64,000 bases of DNA from NCBI RefSeq assembly GCF_013155365.1, contig NZ_JABJRA010000010.1, positions 124,001 through 188,000 of the forward strand, written 5' to 3'. The DNA comes from Nocardioides sp. zg-DK7169 (GTDB taxonomy: Bacteria > Actinomycetota > Actinomycetes > Propionibacteriales > Nocardioidaceae). Made by a program: the position numbers and the translations under genes. Shown here piece by piece: positions 27,423 through 36,984 of the stretch (positions are counted from its first letter, which is position 1; each line of letters begins with the position of its first letter). The notes under the pieces are model-generated. The model made no database searches and was not told where the DNA came from. It saw only the letters and a list, made by a program, of their open reading frames with translations.

Positions 27423-29645
27423 TCAGCGCCCGCGTCCACCGCCGCGTCCACCGCGTCCGTTGCCGCGGTTCCCGCCGTTCCCCCGGTCGTCGTCGCGGCC
27501 GACGTCGTCGCCACGGCCGCCGCCGTTGCTCTCCGGAGCCGGCGGCGGTGCGACCGACGTGACGCCGGCTCCGGAGACCCCGGAGGGGAAGACGAAGGTG
27601 TTGTTCTCGGTGAAGTCGTCGATGACCTTCATCGCGTCGCCCCACATCGGACCGGCGAACCCGGAGCCGGAGGCGGTGGAGATGTAGTCGCCACCGATCG
27701 TCTGGCCCACGAGCGGGATCGGGGTGCCGAAGTCGTTGGCGCCGGCGATCATCGCGGCGGTGGCCAGCTCGGTGGTGTAGCCGATGAACCACACGGCCTT
27801 GCCGTCCTGGGTGGTGCCGGTCTTGCCGGCCGCGTCCTGGTCGAGCGCCTGGGCGGAGGCGAAGCCGCCCTCGATGACGCCGCGCAGGACGTCGTTCACG
27901 GCGTCGGCGGTGCTCTGCTCGAGCACCTGCGTGCAGCGGTCCGGGTACTCCTTGAGCACGTTGCCCTGCGGGTCCTCGATGCTGGTGACCGGGCGGGTCG
28001 CGCAGTGCAGGCCGCGGGCGGCGAAGGTGGCGTACGCCTCGGCCATCTCCAGCGGGCTGACGTCGGCGACGCCGAGGGTGAAGGTCGGCACCCGCTCGGC
28101 GAGGCCGGGGCCCTCACCGGTGGGGTTGTCGAGCTCGAGGCCGAGCTTGCGGGCGAGCTCGTAGGGCTTGCAGATGCCGATCGCGCGCTCGAGCTGGGCG
28201 AAGTAGGTGTTCACCGACTCCCGGGTGCCGGAGTACATGTTCTTGGTCCCGGAGGTCGTGGAGTTGCCCACCTGCCAGGTGCCGTAGCCGTACGGCTCGC
28301 CGTCGCAGTCCTCGAAGCCGGACTCGGACAGCGTCAGCGAGGACGGGGAGTTGAACGACGTGGTCAGCGGCAGGCCCTTCTCGAGGGCGGCGGCCAGCAC
28401 GAACGCCTTGAACGTCGAGCCGCCCTGGAAGCCCTTGGAGTTGCCGAGCGACTCCTTGACCACGTAGTTGAGGAACGTCTGGCCCTTCTCCCGGTCCGGG
28501 CCCATCGGGCGGGACTGGGCCAGGGCGCGGACCTTGCCGGTGCCGGGCTCGACCATCGCGAGCCCGCCGATCGCGGAGTCGGTGGGGTTCACGTGCTCGG
28601 CGACCGAGGCGTCCGCGGCGTCCTGGAAGCGCTGGTCCAGGGTGGTGTGGATGGTGAGGCCGCCGGCCCACAGCAGCTGGCGGCGCTCGGCCTTGGTGTC
28701 GCCCAGGGCCTTGTCGCGCATCAGGTACTCCACGACGTAGTCGCAGAAGAACGCGGCGGTGGAGTCCACGCAGCCGTTGTTGGTGGGCTGCGGGTCCAGG
28801 CGCAGGCCCTGGCGCTTGACCTTCTCGGCGCGGGCGCGGGGCACCACGTTGAGCTCGGCCATCCGGTCCAGGACGATGTTGCGGCGCTCGAGGGCGCGGT
28901 CCGGGGCGTTGGTCGGGTCGTAGCCGGAGGGGTTCTTCACCAGGCCGGCCAGGGTGGCGGACTGGGCGAGGTTGAGGTCGCGGGCGTTGACGTCGAAGTA
29001 GTTCTTCGCGGCCGCCTGGATGCCGTAGGCGCCGTCGCCGAAGTAGACGGTGTTGAGGTAGCGCTCGAGGATCCAGTCCTTGCTGTGCGCCTGCTCCATC
29101 GCCACGGCGTACTGCAGCTCGCGCAGCTTGCGCGCGTAGCTGCGGTCGGTGGCCTCGAGGCGCTCCTCCTTGGTGCGGGCCTGGGTCACCAGCGTCTGCT
29201 TGACCAGCTGCTGGGTGATCGAGGATCCGCCCTGCACCGCGCCGTCGTTGGCGGCGTTGGTGAGGAAGGCGCGCAGCGTGCCCTTCAGGTCGAGGGCGCC
29301 GTGCTGGTAGAAGCGGTAGTCCTCGATCGCGACGATCGCCTTGACCATCGTGCGCGAGATCTGGTGCAGCGGGACCTCGACGCGGTTCTGGTCGTACAGC
29401 GTCGCGACCGTGTCGCCCTCGATGTCCACGATGCGCGTGCGCTGCGGGAGCGCCTGCGTCTCGAGCTCCTTGGGGAGGTTGTCCATCGTCTCGGCGACGT
29501 TCTTGGCGCCGATGCCCGCGATCCCGGCGAACGGGATGGCCAGGCCGGCGACGACGACGCCCAGGACGGCGGAGACCGCCACCATCACGGCGAGGTGACT
29601 GAGCAGCCTGCGGGCAGGCGGGCGCTCGGAGGAGGGCTGCGACAT
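27423..29645 (-). CDS. ponA2: Bifunctional penicillin-binding protein (transglycosylase/transpeptidase)
   Basis: A 740-residue class A PBP that polymerises and cross-links peptidoglycan. A transmembrane helix (about 15-40) is followed by the GT51 domain, with the catalytic Glu in AIEDYRFYQHGALD, and then the transpeptidase domain with STFK, SVN and KTGTT motifs. Placement beside whiB4 and two ArsA-like ATPases matches mycobacterial ponA2. Unlike mycobacterial PonA2 no PASTA domain follows; the last 30 residues are Gly/Arg/Asp/Asn-rich. TACCCT (29652-29657) lies 6 bases before the ATG, suggesting a leaderless message. Confidence 0.9.
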   Translation of the reverse strand: MSQPSSERPPARRLLSHLAVMVAVSAVLGVVVAGLAIPFAGIAGIGAKNVAETMDNLPKELETQALPQRTRIVDIEGDTVATLYDQNRVEVPLHQISRTMVKAIVAIEDYRFYQHGALDLKGTLRAFLTNAANDGAVQGGSSITQQLVKQTLVTQARTKEERLEATDRSYARKLRELQYAVAMEQAHSKDWILERYLNTVYFGDGAYGIQAAAKNYFDVNARDLNLAQSATLAGLVKNPSGYDPTNAPDRALERRNIVLDRMAELNVVPRARAEKVKRQGLRLDPQPTNNGCVDSTAAFFCDYVVEYLMRDKALGDTKAERRQLLWAGGLTIHTTLDQRFQDAADASVAEHVNPTDSAIGGLAMVEPGTGKVRALAQSRPMGPDREKGQTFLNYVVKESLGNSKGFQGGSTFKAFVLAAALEKGLPLTTSFNSPSSLTLSESGFEDCDGEPYGYGTWQVGNSTTSGTKNMYSGTRESVNTYFAQLERAIGICKPYELARKLGLELDNPTGEGPGLAERVPTFTLGVADVSPLEMAEAYATFAARGLHCATRPVTSIEDPQGNVLKEYPDRCTQVLEQSTADAVNDVLRGVIEGGFASAQALDQDAAGKTGTTQDGKAVWFIGYTTELATAAMIAGANDFGTPIPLVGQTIGGDYISTASGSGFAGPMWGDAMKVIDDFTENNTFVFPSGVSGAGVTSVAPPPAPESNGGGRGDDVGRDDDRGNGGNRGNGRGGRGGGRGR

Positions 29646-29839
29646 GACCTCAGGGTACGGGGGCCAGACGACCCCCGGGATGTCGTAGTCGACACAGACT
29701 AGTCAATTCGGACTACGGTCAGTGGTCCATATGGGTCTGTTCCCCTCGGGAGATGGTCTTTACCTTCAATGGTGGAGGGGTAACCCGGGAAGGCGTCATG
29801 GGGACGTTGACCTATCTCGGACGTTGTGGGGACATCACT

Positions 29840-30142
29840 ATGTGGGTTGAGGACTGGACGCCGCGCGCGGCATGCCGCGAGGCGTCGCCCGATCAGCTTT
29901 TTGTCAGGGGAGCAGAGCAGAACAAGGCGAAGCAGGTGTGCTCGGGCTGCTCCGTGCGCACCGAGTGCCTCGCGGAGGCGCTCGACAACCAGATCGAGTG
30001 GGGGGTCTGGGGAGGGATGACGGAGCGCGAGCGTCGCGCGCTGCTGCGTCGCCGTCCCGCCGCCTCCTGGCGCACGGTCCTGGAGACCGCGCGCGAGAAG
30101 AACACCACCGGGACCCCGGTCCCGGACCAGACCAAGGTCTGA
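29840..30142 (+). CDS. whiB4: WhiB-family Fe-S regulator, WhiB4-like
   Basis: A 100-residue WhiB-like protein. Four Cys that bind a [4Fe-4S] cluster are present (AACRE, then CSGC, then C six residues on), followed by the GVWGG turn and a basic DNA-binding tail (RERRALLRRRP). The segment DQLFVRGAEQNKA resembles WhiB4, as does its place beside ponA2. WhiB4 is an oxygen- and redox-responsive repressor in mycobacteria. I start at the ATG at 29840, with GGGGA upstream; in-frame ATGs at 29798 and 29753 would add up to 29 residues from a lower-GC leader. Confidence 0.85.
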   Translation: MWVEDWTPRAACREASPDQLFVRGAEQNKAKQVCSGCSVRTECLAEALDNQIEWGVWGGMTERERRALLRRRPAASWRTVLETAREKNTTGTPVPDQTKV

Positions 30143-30148
30143 GCGCCC

Positions 30149-30194
30149 GAGCCGCCGAGGACGGCCCCGCGCGAGCGGGTCGCCTCGGCGGCCT
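30149..30194. terminator. Terminator between whiB4 and the ArsA-like ATPase
   Basis: GCCGCCGAGG (30151-30160) pairs with CCTCGGCGGC (30183-30192), with additional CCCCGC/GCGGG pairing inside. It lies between convergent stops. Confidence 0.75.
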
Positions 30195-30198
30195 CAGG

Positions 30199-31386
30199 TC
30201 ATTCCTCGCCGGCCAGCAGCGCCGCCACGCGGCGCAGGCCGTCGAGGTCGTGCACGTCACCGGGCAGCGCCGGGATCACTGCGGTCTCGACGTACGGATG
30301 GGCCGCACCGAACCGCTCGACCAGGGCGGCCTCGCGCTCGACGGCGCGGACCCGGTCGGCGTGCAGCCGCAGCAGCCCTGCGGTGAGCGAGCGCGGGTCG
30401 CGCTTGCGCACCCGCGCGGCGGCGGTCATCGCCTCGTCGGCGGAGAGCTCGCCGAGCGGCGGTGGGGTCGCCCGGTTCACGACCAGCCCGGCGAGCGGCA
30501 TGTCGTCCTCGCCCAGGCGCTCGACGAAGTACGCCGCCTCGCGCAGCGCGTCCGGCTCGGGCGCGGCGACGACGAGGAACGCCGTGCCGTCGGCCTGGAG
30601 CAGCGCGTAGGTCTTCTGTGCGCGCGCCCGGAAGCCGCCGAAGACGGTGTCCAGCGCGGCGACGAAGGTCTGCAGGTCACGCAGCATCTGCCCGCCCAGC
30701 ACCTTGGTGAGGGCGTTGGTGATCAGGCCGACGCCGGCGCTCATCAGCTTCGCCGGGCCGCGGGCGGGGGCCAGCATCACCCGCACGAAGCGGCCGTCGA
30801 GGAAGCTCGAGAGTCGCTCGGGGGAGTCGAGGAAGTCCAGCGCCGAGCGCGACGGCGGGGTGTCGACGACGATCAGGTCGTAGGTCCCCTCGACGCGGGC
30901 GTCGTGGTGGATCTGCCCGAGCTTCTCCATCGCCATGTACTCCTGGGTGCCGGCGAAGGAGCTGGAGAGCGCGATGTAGAAGGGGTTCTCCAGGATCTGC
31001 CGGGCCTTCTCCGGGGTGGCCTGGGAGAGCACGACCTCGTCGAAGGTGCGCTTCATGTCGAGCATCATCGCGTCGAGACTGCCGCCCGCCGCGTCGTCGA
31101 CCCCCAGGACCGGGCGCGGGGTGTTGTCGAGCTGCGCGATGCCCATCGACTGGGCCAGGCGGCGCGCGGGGTCGATGGTGAGGACCACGACGCGCCGGCC
31201 GCGCTCGGCGGCGCGCAGCGCGAGCGCCGCGGAGGTCGTGGTCTTGCCGACGCCGCCGGAGCCGCAGCACACGATGATCCCGGTCCCGGGGTCGTCGAGC
31301 ATCGCGTCCACGTCCAGGACGGGTGCGGTGCCGGGGCGGGCGGCGAGCGGGCCGACGCGGGTGCGCGCGGAGCGTGCGGCGCTCAT
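30199..31386 (-). CDS. ArsA/GET3-family ATPase (Rv3680-like)
   Basis: A 395-residue ATPase of the anion-transporting/GET3 family. The deviant P-loop GSGGVGKTTTSAA follows a basic N-terminal extension; switch motifs VLTIDPARRLA and VVDTPPSRSALDFL are present. Such proteins hydrolyse ATP as dimers and handle membrane proteins or oxyanions; in mycobacteria the pair beside whiB4 is linked to cell-envelope integrity. It is coupled to the upstream paralogue by a 4-base overlap, so the two probably form a heterodimer. Confidence 0.88.
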   Translation of the reverse strand: MSAARSARTRVGPLAARPGTAPVLDVDAMLDDPGTGIIVCCGSGGVGKTTTSAALALRAAERGRRVVVLTIDPARRLAQSMGIAQLDNTPRPVLGVDDAAGGSLDAMMLDMKRTFDEVVLSQATPEKARQILENPFYIALSSSFAGTQEYMAMEKLGQIHHDARVEGTYDLIVVDTPPSRSALDFLDSPERLSSFLDGRFVRVMLAPARGPAKLMSAGVGLITNALTKVLGGQMLRDLQTFVAALDTVFGGFRARAQKTYALLQADGTAFLVVAAPEPDALREAAYFVERLGEDDMPLAGLVVNRATPPPLGELSADEAMTAAARVRKRDPRSLTAGLLRLHADRVRAVEREAALVERFGAAHPYVETAVIPALPGDVHDLDGLRRVAALLAGEE

Positions 31387-32417
31387 CCGAGGCCCTGCTC
31401 GCGCAGTCGGGCGGCGAGGTCGTAGAGCCCGCCGAGGTCGACCCCGCCGGGCAGGCGGGGCAGCTCCAGCACCGGGACGCCGAAACCGTCGACGACGGCG
31501 CGCTGGGCCTCCTCCAGCGCCCGGCGCTCCGCGTGGTCGCGGGCCTCGGCCACCAGCCCGTCGACGAGGTGGGGGGTGATCTCCACGCCGGCCGCCTCGA
31601 GGTCGGCGCCCAGCGCCGCCTCGTCGACGCCTCCGGTGCGCACGGTGGCCAGCACGCTCTCGTCGATCTCGCGCGGTCGGACCTGGTTGACCACGACGCT
31701 GCCGACCGGCAGCCCGTCGCCGCGCAGCTCCTCGATCCCGTCCCAGGTCTCCTGCACGGGCATCTCCTCCAGGACGGTGACGAGGTGGATCGCGGTGTGG
31801 GGGGAGCGGAACAGCGTCATCATCGTGTCCGCCTGGCTGCGGATCGGCCCGACCTTCGCCAGGCCGGCGAGCTCCTTGCCGACGTTGAGGAACCGGGCGA
31901 TCCGCCCGGTCGGCGGGGCGTCGAGGACGACCGCGTCGTAGGTGGTCGCGCCGCGGTTGCGGCTGTTGCGCTCCACGGCCTCGTAGACCTTGCCGGTGAG
32001 CAGCACGTCGCGGACACCCGGTGCGATCGTGGTCGCGAACTCGGTCACCCCGAAGCGGTCCAGGGCGCGTCCGGCGCGGCCGAGCTTGTAGTACATCGCG
32101 AGGTACTCCAGCAGCGCGGACTCGGCGTCGATGTGCAGCGCGTGGACGGTGCCGGCGCTGCCCGCGCGCCCGTGGCCCGCGTCGCCGCCGACGAGGCCGG
32201 TGGCGATGCGCCGCTCGGCGTACGGCAGCGGGTCGACGTCGAACATCCGGGCGATGCCCTGGCGCCCCTCCACCTCGCAGAGCAGCACGTTGCGCCCGTG
32301 CGAGGCGAGCGCGAGTGCGAGGGCGGCGGCGACCGTCGACTTCCCGGTGCCGCCCTTGCCGGTGACCACGTGCAGGCGGACCTGCCCGTGTCCGGGGGCG
32401 GGGTCGGTATGGCTCAC
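31383..32417 (-). CDS. ArsA/GET3-family ATPase (Rv3679-like)
   Basis: A 344-residue paralogue of the next gene, with P-loop GKGGTGKSTVAAA and switch II VVLDAPPTGRIARFL. The GTG at 32417 is chosen because a TACTCT hexamer lies 7 bases before it and the sequence upstream (APAPTLRD) is not family-like. It leads the two-gene operon that ends next to whiB4. Function as for its partner; no transporter subunit is encoded nearby. The IclR gene ends one base upstream on the same strand, so read-through is possible. Confidence 0.85.
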   Translation of the reverse strand: MSHTDPAPGHGQVRLHVVTGKGGTGKSTVAAALALALASHGRNVLLCEVEGRQGIARMFDVDPLPYAERRIATGLVGGDAGHGRAGSAGTVHALHIDAESALLEYLAMYYKLGRAGRALDRFGVTEFATTIAPGVRDVLLTGKVYEAVERNSRNRGATTYDAVVLDAPPTGRIARFLNVGKELAGLAKVGPIRSQADTMMTLFRSPHTAIHLVTVLEEMPVQETWDGIEELRGDGLPVGSVVVNQVRPREIDESVLATVRTGGVDEAALGADLEAAGVEITPHLVDGLVAEARDHAERRALEEAQRAVVDGFGVPVLELPRLPGGVDLGGLYDLAARLREQGLG

Positions 32418-32418
32418 G

Positions 32419-33210
32419 TCACGAAGAGTAGGCGCTGGGGCCACGGCGCTGCAGGGCCCGCGAGAGCTCGTGTGCCTCGCGCAGCAGCATCCGGCCGAGC
32501 TCGCGACGCCGGTCCGGCCCGAGGCGCTGCTCGATGGCGGTGATGCTGAGCGCCCAGCGGGGCCGGCCGTCGGCGTCGAACACCGCCGCGCCGAGGCCCC
32601 AGCTGCCGTCCACGATGAGGCCGGGGTTGACGGAGTAGCCCTGGGCGCGGGTCAGCGCCACGTGGCGGCGCACCTCCTCGGCGCGGTGCTGCTCTCCCCA
32701 GGCGGCGCTCAGGTCGGTGCGCGCCAGCAGCTCCTCGATCTCGGTGTCCGGCAGGTGCGCCAGGACGACCATGCCGGCGGAGGCGACCCCGAGCGGGAAC
32801 CGCACCCCCTCGCTCAGCACGTGGGAGCGGATCGGGAAGCTGCCGTCCTCGCGGACCAGGCAGATCGTCTCGTCGCCGCGGCGGGCCGAGAAGAACGCGC
32901 TCTCCCCGGTCGCGTCGGCGAGGCGGCGTACGAACGGGTGGGCCACCGAGGTCACGTCGTAGCGGGCGGCAGCCGCGGAGCCGAGGAAGAACAGCTCGGG
33001 CCCCAGCAGCCAGCGCCCGGAGTCCGGGTCGCGGTCCGCGAGGCCCTCGCGGGCCAGGGCGCTGAGCAGTCGGTGGGTGGTCGGGCGGGCCAGCCCGCAC
33101 CACTGCGCCACGGCGGTCGTCGTCGCGCCGCCGGGCTCGTGCGCCGCCAGCGCCCGCAGGACGGTGCCGGTCCGCCCGACGACGTCCACCGGTGGAGTCG
33201 TCGCGTTCAC
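32419..33210 (-). CDS. IclR-family transcriptional regulator
   Basis: A 263-residue regulator with an N-terminal winged helix ([15 protein letters not shown] ... [15 protein letters not shown]) and a C-terminal effector domain ([32 protein letters not shown]). It is divergent from a CoA-transferase operon, the usual arrangement for a local regulator, and the effector may be a keto acid or CoA-linked intermediate. The GTG start at 33210 lies inside a perfect palindrome, and TAGCGT is 7 bases upstream, so autoregulation is likely. Confidence 0.88.
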   Translation of the reverse strand: MNATTPPVDVVGRTGTVLRALAAHEPGGATTTAVAQWCGLARPTTHRLLSALAREGLADRDPDSGRWLLGPELFFLGSAAAARYDVTSVAHPFVRRLADATGESAFFSARRGDETICLVREDGSFPIRSHVLSEGVRFPLGVASAGMVVLAHLPDTEIEELLARTDLSAAWGEQHRAEEVRRHVALTRAQGYSVNPGLIVDGSWGLGAAVFDADGRPRWALSITAIEQRLGPDRRRELGRMLLREAHELSRALQRRGPSAYSS

Positions 33211-33219
33211 CTGGTGAAC
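33205..33219. promoter_or_regulatory. Palindromic operator, probably for the IclR regulator
   Basis: GTTCACCTGGTGAAC is a perfect 7+1+7 inverted repeat. It spans the GTG start of the IclR gene, at the expected leaderless start site, and lies 94 bases upstream of the divergent CoA-transferase start. IclR proteins bind palindromes of this size. Confidence 0.65.
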
Positions 33220-33312
33220 GCTACTCCGTCGTCGGGTCCGGTGGGCGAGTGATCCGGGCGGTCGGGGCGCGGAGCGTTGACGGCGCCGGGGAGGGCTGCC
33301 TTGAATCGCGGG

Positions 33313-34091
33313 ATGGACAAGGTGATGGAGTCGGCTGCTGCCGCGGTCGCCGACATCCCCGACGGTGCCTCGCTGGCCGTCGGCGGGTTCGGCCTGTGCG
33401 GCATTCCCTCGGTGACGATCCAGGCGATCCTGGAGGCGGGCACCCGCGACCTGGAGGTCTTCTCGAACAACGCCGGCGTCGACGACTGGGGCCTGGGGCT
33501 GCTGCTCACCGCCGGTCGCCTGCGCCGCGTCGTCGCGTCGTACGTCGGGGAGAACAAGGAGTTCGCCCGCCAGTACCTCTCCGGCGAGCTCGAGGTCGAG
33601 CTGAACCCGCAGGGCACGCTGGCCGAGCGGATGCGCGCCGGCGGCACCGGGATCCCGGCGTTCTTCACCGCCACCGGCGTCGGCACCCAGGTCGCCGAGG
33701 GCGGCCTGCCGTGGCGCTACGACGACGCGGGCAACGTGGTCGTCGCCTCGCCGGCGAAGGAGGTCCGGGTGTTCGAGACCGCCGAGGGCCCCCGCGAGTT
33801 CGTGCTCGAGACCGCGCTCGTCGCCGACTTCGGCCTGGTGCGCGCCTGGAAGGGCGACCGGCACGGCAACCTGGTCTTCCGCGACGCCGCCCGCAACTTC
33901 AACCCGCTCGCCGCGATGTGCGGGCGGATCACCGTCGCCGAGGTCGAGGAGCTGGTCGAGCCCGGCGAGCTGGACCCCAACGAGGTGCACGTGCCGGGCG
34001 TCTTCGTGCACCGCGTGGTGGAGCTGACCCCGGAGCAGGCGGCCGACAAGCGCATCGAGAAGCGGACCGTGCGCCCCCAGGAGGAGACCCG

Positions 34092-34095
<4 letters not shown>
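33313..34095 (+). CDS. 3-oxoacid CoA-transferase subunit A
   Basis: A 260-residue alpha subunit of the SCOT/AtoD/PcaI class. The opening [19 protein letters not shown], the VSNN-like [15 protein letters not shown] and the [17 protein letters not shown] loop are typical. It moves CoA from succinyl-CoA (or acetyl-CoA) to a 3-oxo acid, such as acetoacetate or 3-oxoadipate; the acceptor cannot be told. A TTGAAT hexamer lies 6 bases before the ATG at 33313. Coupled to subunit B by an ATGA overlap. Confidence 0.9.
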
Positions 34096-34727
<632 letters not shown>

Positions 34728-34791
34728 GCAGGCCCGGCCCGGTGCTCCAGACGGGCTGGCCGTCCGGCGCTCCGGGGAGCACACTCGGCTC

Positions 34792-35529
34792 ATGCTGATA
34801 GCCGTCGCCGGAGCGACCGGGGTCGTCGGCAGCCACGTCGTCGACGTGGCCCGCGGCCGCGGCCACGAGGTCGTCCCGCTCGCCCGGTCGCGCGGGGTCG
34901 ACCTGACGACGGGGGCGGGGCTGGACGGGCTCCTGGCCGGCGTCGACGCGGTCGTGGACGTCACCAGCGTGCGGACCCAGCGCCGGGCGGGGGCCGAGGC
35001 GTTCTTCGGCGGCGTCACCCGGACGCTGCTCGCCGCCGAGCAGGAGGCCGGGGTCGGCCACCACGTCGCGCTCTCGATCGTGGGGGTCGACGACGTGGCG
35101 TCGGGCTACTACCGCGGCAAGCAGCTCCAGGAGCGGCTGGTCGGCGCCGCGCCGCACGGGAGCATCCTGCGCGCGACGCAGTTCCACGAGTTCGCCGAGC
35201 AGGTCCTCGGCTTCGCGTCGCTCGGACCGGTCTCGCTGGTGCCGCGGATGCTCAGCCAGCCGGTCGCCGCCGACGAGGTGGCGACGGCGCTGGTCACGCT
35301 CGCGGAGGCCGGGCCGTCGGGGCGCGTCCCCGACCTGGCCGGACCGGAGCGCCTCGACATGGTCGACCTGGCGCGCCGGGTCTCCGAGGCCCGCGGGCTG
35401 GGGCGCCGGGTGGTCGGCGTACCGCTGCCCGGTGCCGGGGGACGCGCGATGCGCTCCGGGCTGCTCTGCCCGACGGGCGAGGGCCCGCGCGGCACGACGA
35501 CCTTCGCGCAGTGGCTCGCCGGTTCCTGA
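34792..35529 (+). CDS. NAD(P)-binding atypical SDR / NmrA-like protein
   Basis: A 245-residue single-domain Rossmann protein with GATGVVGSH at residues 7-15, close to the N-terminus. It lacks the YxxxK pair of classical short-chain dehydrogenases; GYYRGKQLQE is the nearest match. Such proteins act as NADPH sensors or reductases, often of quinones. CACACT lies 6 bases before the ATG, suggesting its own leaderless promoter. It meets the MFS gene convergently 3 bases away, with no terminator visible. Confidence 0.78.
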   Translation: MLIAVAGATGVVGSHVVDVARGRGHEVVPLARSRGVDLTTGAGLDGLLAGVDAVVDVTSVRTQRRAGAEAFFGGVTRTLLAAEQEAGVGHHVALSIVGVDDVASGYYRGKQLQERLVGAAPHGSILRATQFHEFAEQVLGFASLGPVSLVPRMLSQPVAADEVATALVTLAEAGPSGRVPDLAGPERLDMVDLARRVSEARGLGRRVVGVPLPGAGGRAMRSGLLCPTGEGPRGTTTFAQWLAGS

Positions 35530-35532
35530 GGC

Positions 35533-36885
35533 TCAGCCGGCGGGCCGGGTGCGGGCGGCGGTGAGCACGCCGAGCACGGCGAGGACCGCGGCCAGCACGA
35601 AGACCGGCAGGAACGGGTCGGTGCCGAGGCGCTCCGCGGTCGCGTAGACGATCCCGGACGCGGCCAGCGCGAACGCGCCGCCCAGGGAGTCGGCGATCGA
35701 CAGGGCCGAGGAGTTGAAGCCTCGATCGGCGTCGGAGGAGGCGGCCAGCATCGCCACCCCGGTACGCGGGTAGCCGAAGCCCATCCCCGCGCCGGCCACG
35801 ACGTACGACGCGACGGCGAGCGCCGGGTGCAGGTGGGTGGCGACCGCGAGGGCCAGCGCGACGGTGCCGGCGAGCACCAGGCCGGTGCCCCAGCGCATCG
35901 CGGCGCGGTCGGAGACCCGCCGGCCCAGCCGCGACTGGGCCTGGCTGGCCGCGGCCCACACGACGCCCACGATCATCAGCGCGACCCCGGCCCGGGTCGG
36001 GGTCTGGCCCCAGCGCTCCTGCAGCACGAAGACGATGTAGGCCTCCGCGCAGAAGAACGCGGCGCTGAGCATGCCGCGGGTGCCGACCACGGCGGGCAGA
36101 CCACGCGCCGCGACCAGCGCGCCGGCGGGCAGCAGTCGGCGCAGGCTGACCACCGCGATCACGAACGCCAGCACCGCGAGCGCGAGCAGCGCCCCGCGCC
36201 GCGACCCGAGCAGCTCGAAGGCCAGCACGGCGGTGGCCGCGGCCAGCGCCCACAGCAGCCGGGCGGTCGGGAACGGCGTGTCCGCGGCGGTGACGCTCAC
36301 CCGGCGCAGCGCGGGGGCGACCAGGGCCGCGGCCAGCGCCACGAGCGCCACCACGCCCAGGAACACCCAGCGCCACCCCAGCCGGTCCGCGACGGTCGCG
36401 GCGAGCGCGGGGCCGAAGAGGGAGGGCAGCACCCAGGCGGCCGCGAAGCTGGCGAACACCGCGGGTTGCAGCACCGGTGGGAACACCAGCCCGACGAGCA
36501 CGTAGAGACAGACCGTGAGCGCGCCGCCGCCGAGCCCCTGGAGCACCCGGCCGGCGACCAGCACCTCCATCGAGGGTGCCGTCCCGCAGACCAGCAGGCC
36601 GAGGGAGAACAGCAGCAGCGCGGCCCCCAGGGGACCGGCCGGCCCGCGGCGGTCGCTCCAGCCGCCCGCGACGACCATGCCGACGACTCCGCTGGCCAGC
36701 GGCGCGGCGAAGGACAGCGCGTAGAGGCCGACGCCGTCGAGGTGGTCGGCGACGGTCGGCATCACGGTCGTCACCGCCGTCGCCTCGAACGCGACGAAGG
36801 CGCACAGCGCGAACATGCCGACGGTCGTCGCGGCGTACGTCGGGGAGAGCAGCCGGGGCGGCTGCGCGGTTGCTGCGGGGTCCAC
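35533..36885 (-). CDS. MFS transporter
   Basis: A 450-residue major facilitator with about 12-14 membrane segments. Motif A-like GGWSDRRGPAGPLGA follows helix 2, and GRVLQGLGGGALTVCLYV is the usual helix 4 pattern of drug-proton antiporters. Substrate unknown. The GTG start at 36885 is supported by TACCGT (36892-36897 on the minus strand) exactly 6 bases upstream. Divergent from the Nramp-like gene. Confidence 0.85.
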   Translation of the reverse strand: MDPAATAQPPRLLSPTYAATTVGMFALCAFVAFEATAVTTVMPTVADHLDGVGLYALSFAAPLASGVVGMVVAGGWSDRRGPAGPLGAALLLFSLGLLVCGTAPSMEVLVAGRVLQGLGGGALTVCLYVLVGLVFPPVLQPAVFASFAAAWVLPSLFGPALAATVADRLGWRWVFLGVVALVALAAALVAPALRRVSVTAADTPFPTARLLWALAAATAVLAFELLGSRRGALLALAVLAFVIAVVSLRRLLPAGALVAARGLPAVVGTRGMLSAAFFCAEAYIVFVLQERWGQTPTRAGVALMIVGVVWAAASQAQSRLGRRVSDRAAMRWGTGLVLAGTVALALAVATHLHPALAVASYVVAGAGMGFGYPRTGVAMLAASSDADRGFNSSALSIADSLGGAFALAASGIVYATAERLGTDPFLPVFVLAAVLAVLGVLTAARTRPAG

Positions 36886-36984
36886 CCGTGGACGGTAGGA
36901 CTCCGGGGGCGACCCGGGCCAACCGGCTGCGGTGCTGGGTGCTCGGGGCGTTCGAGCCGGGCGCCCGCTGGGCAACGTGAGGCC

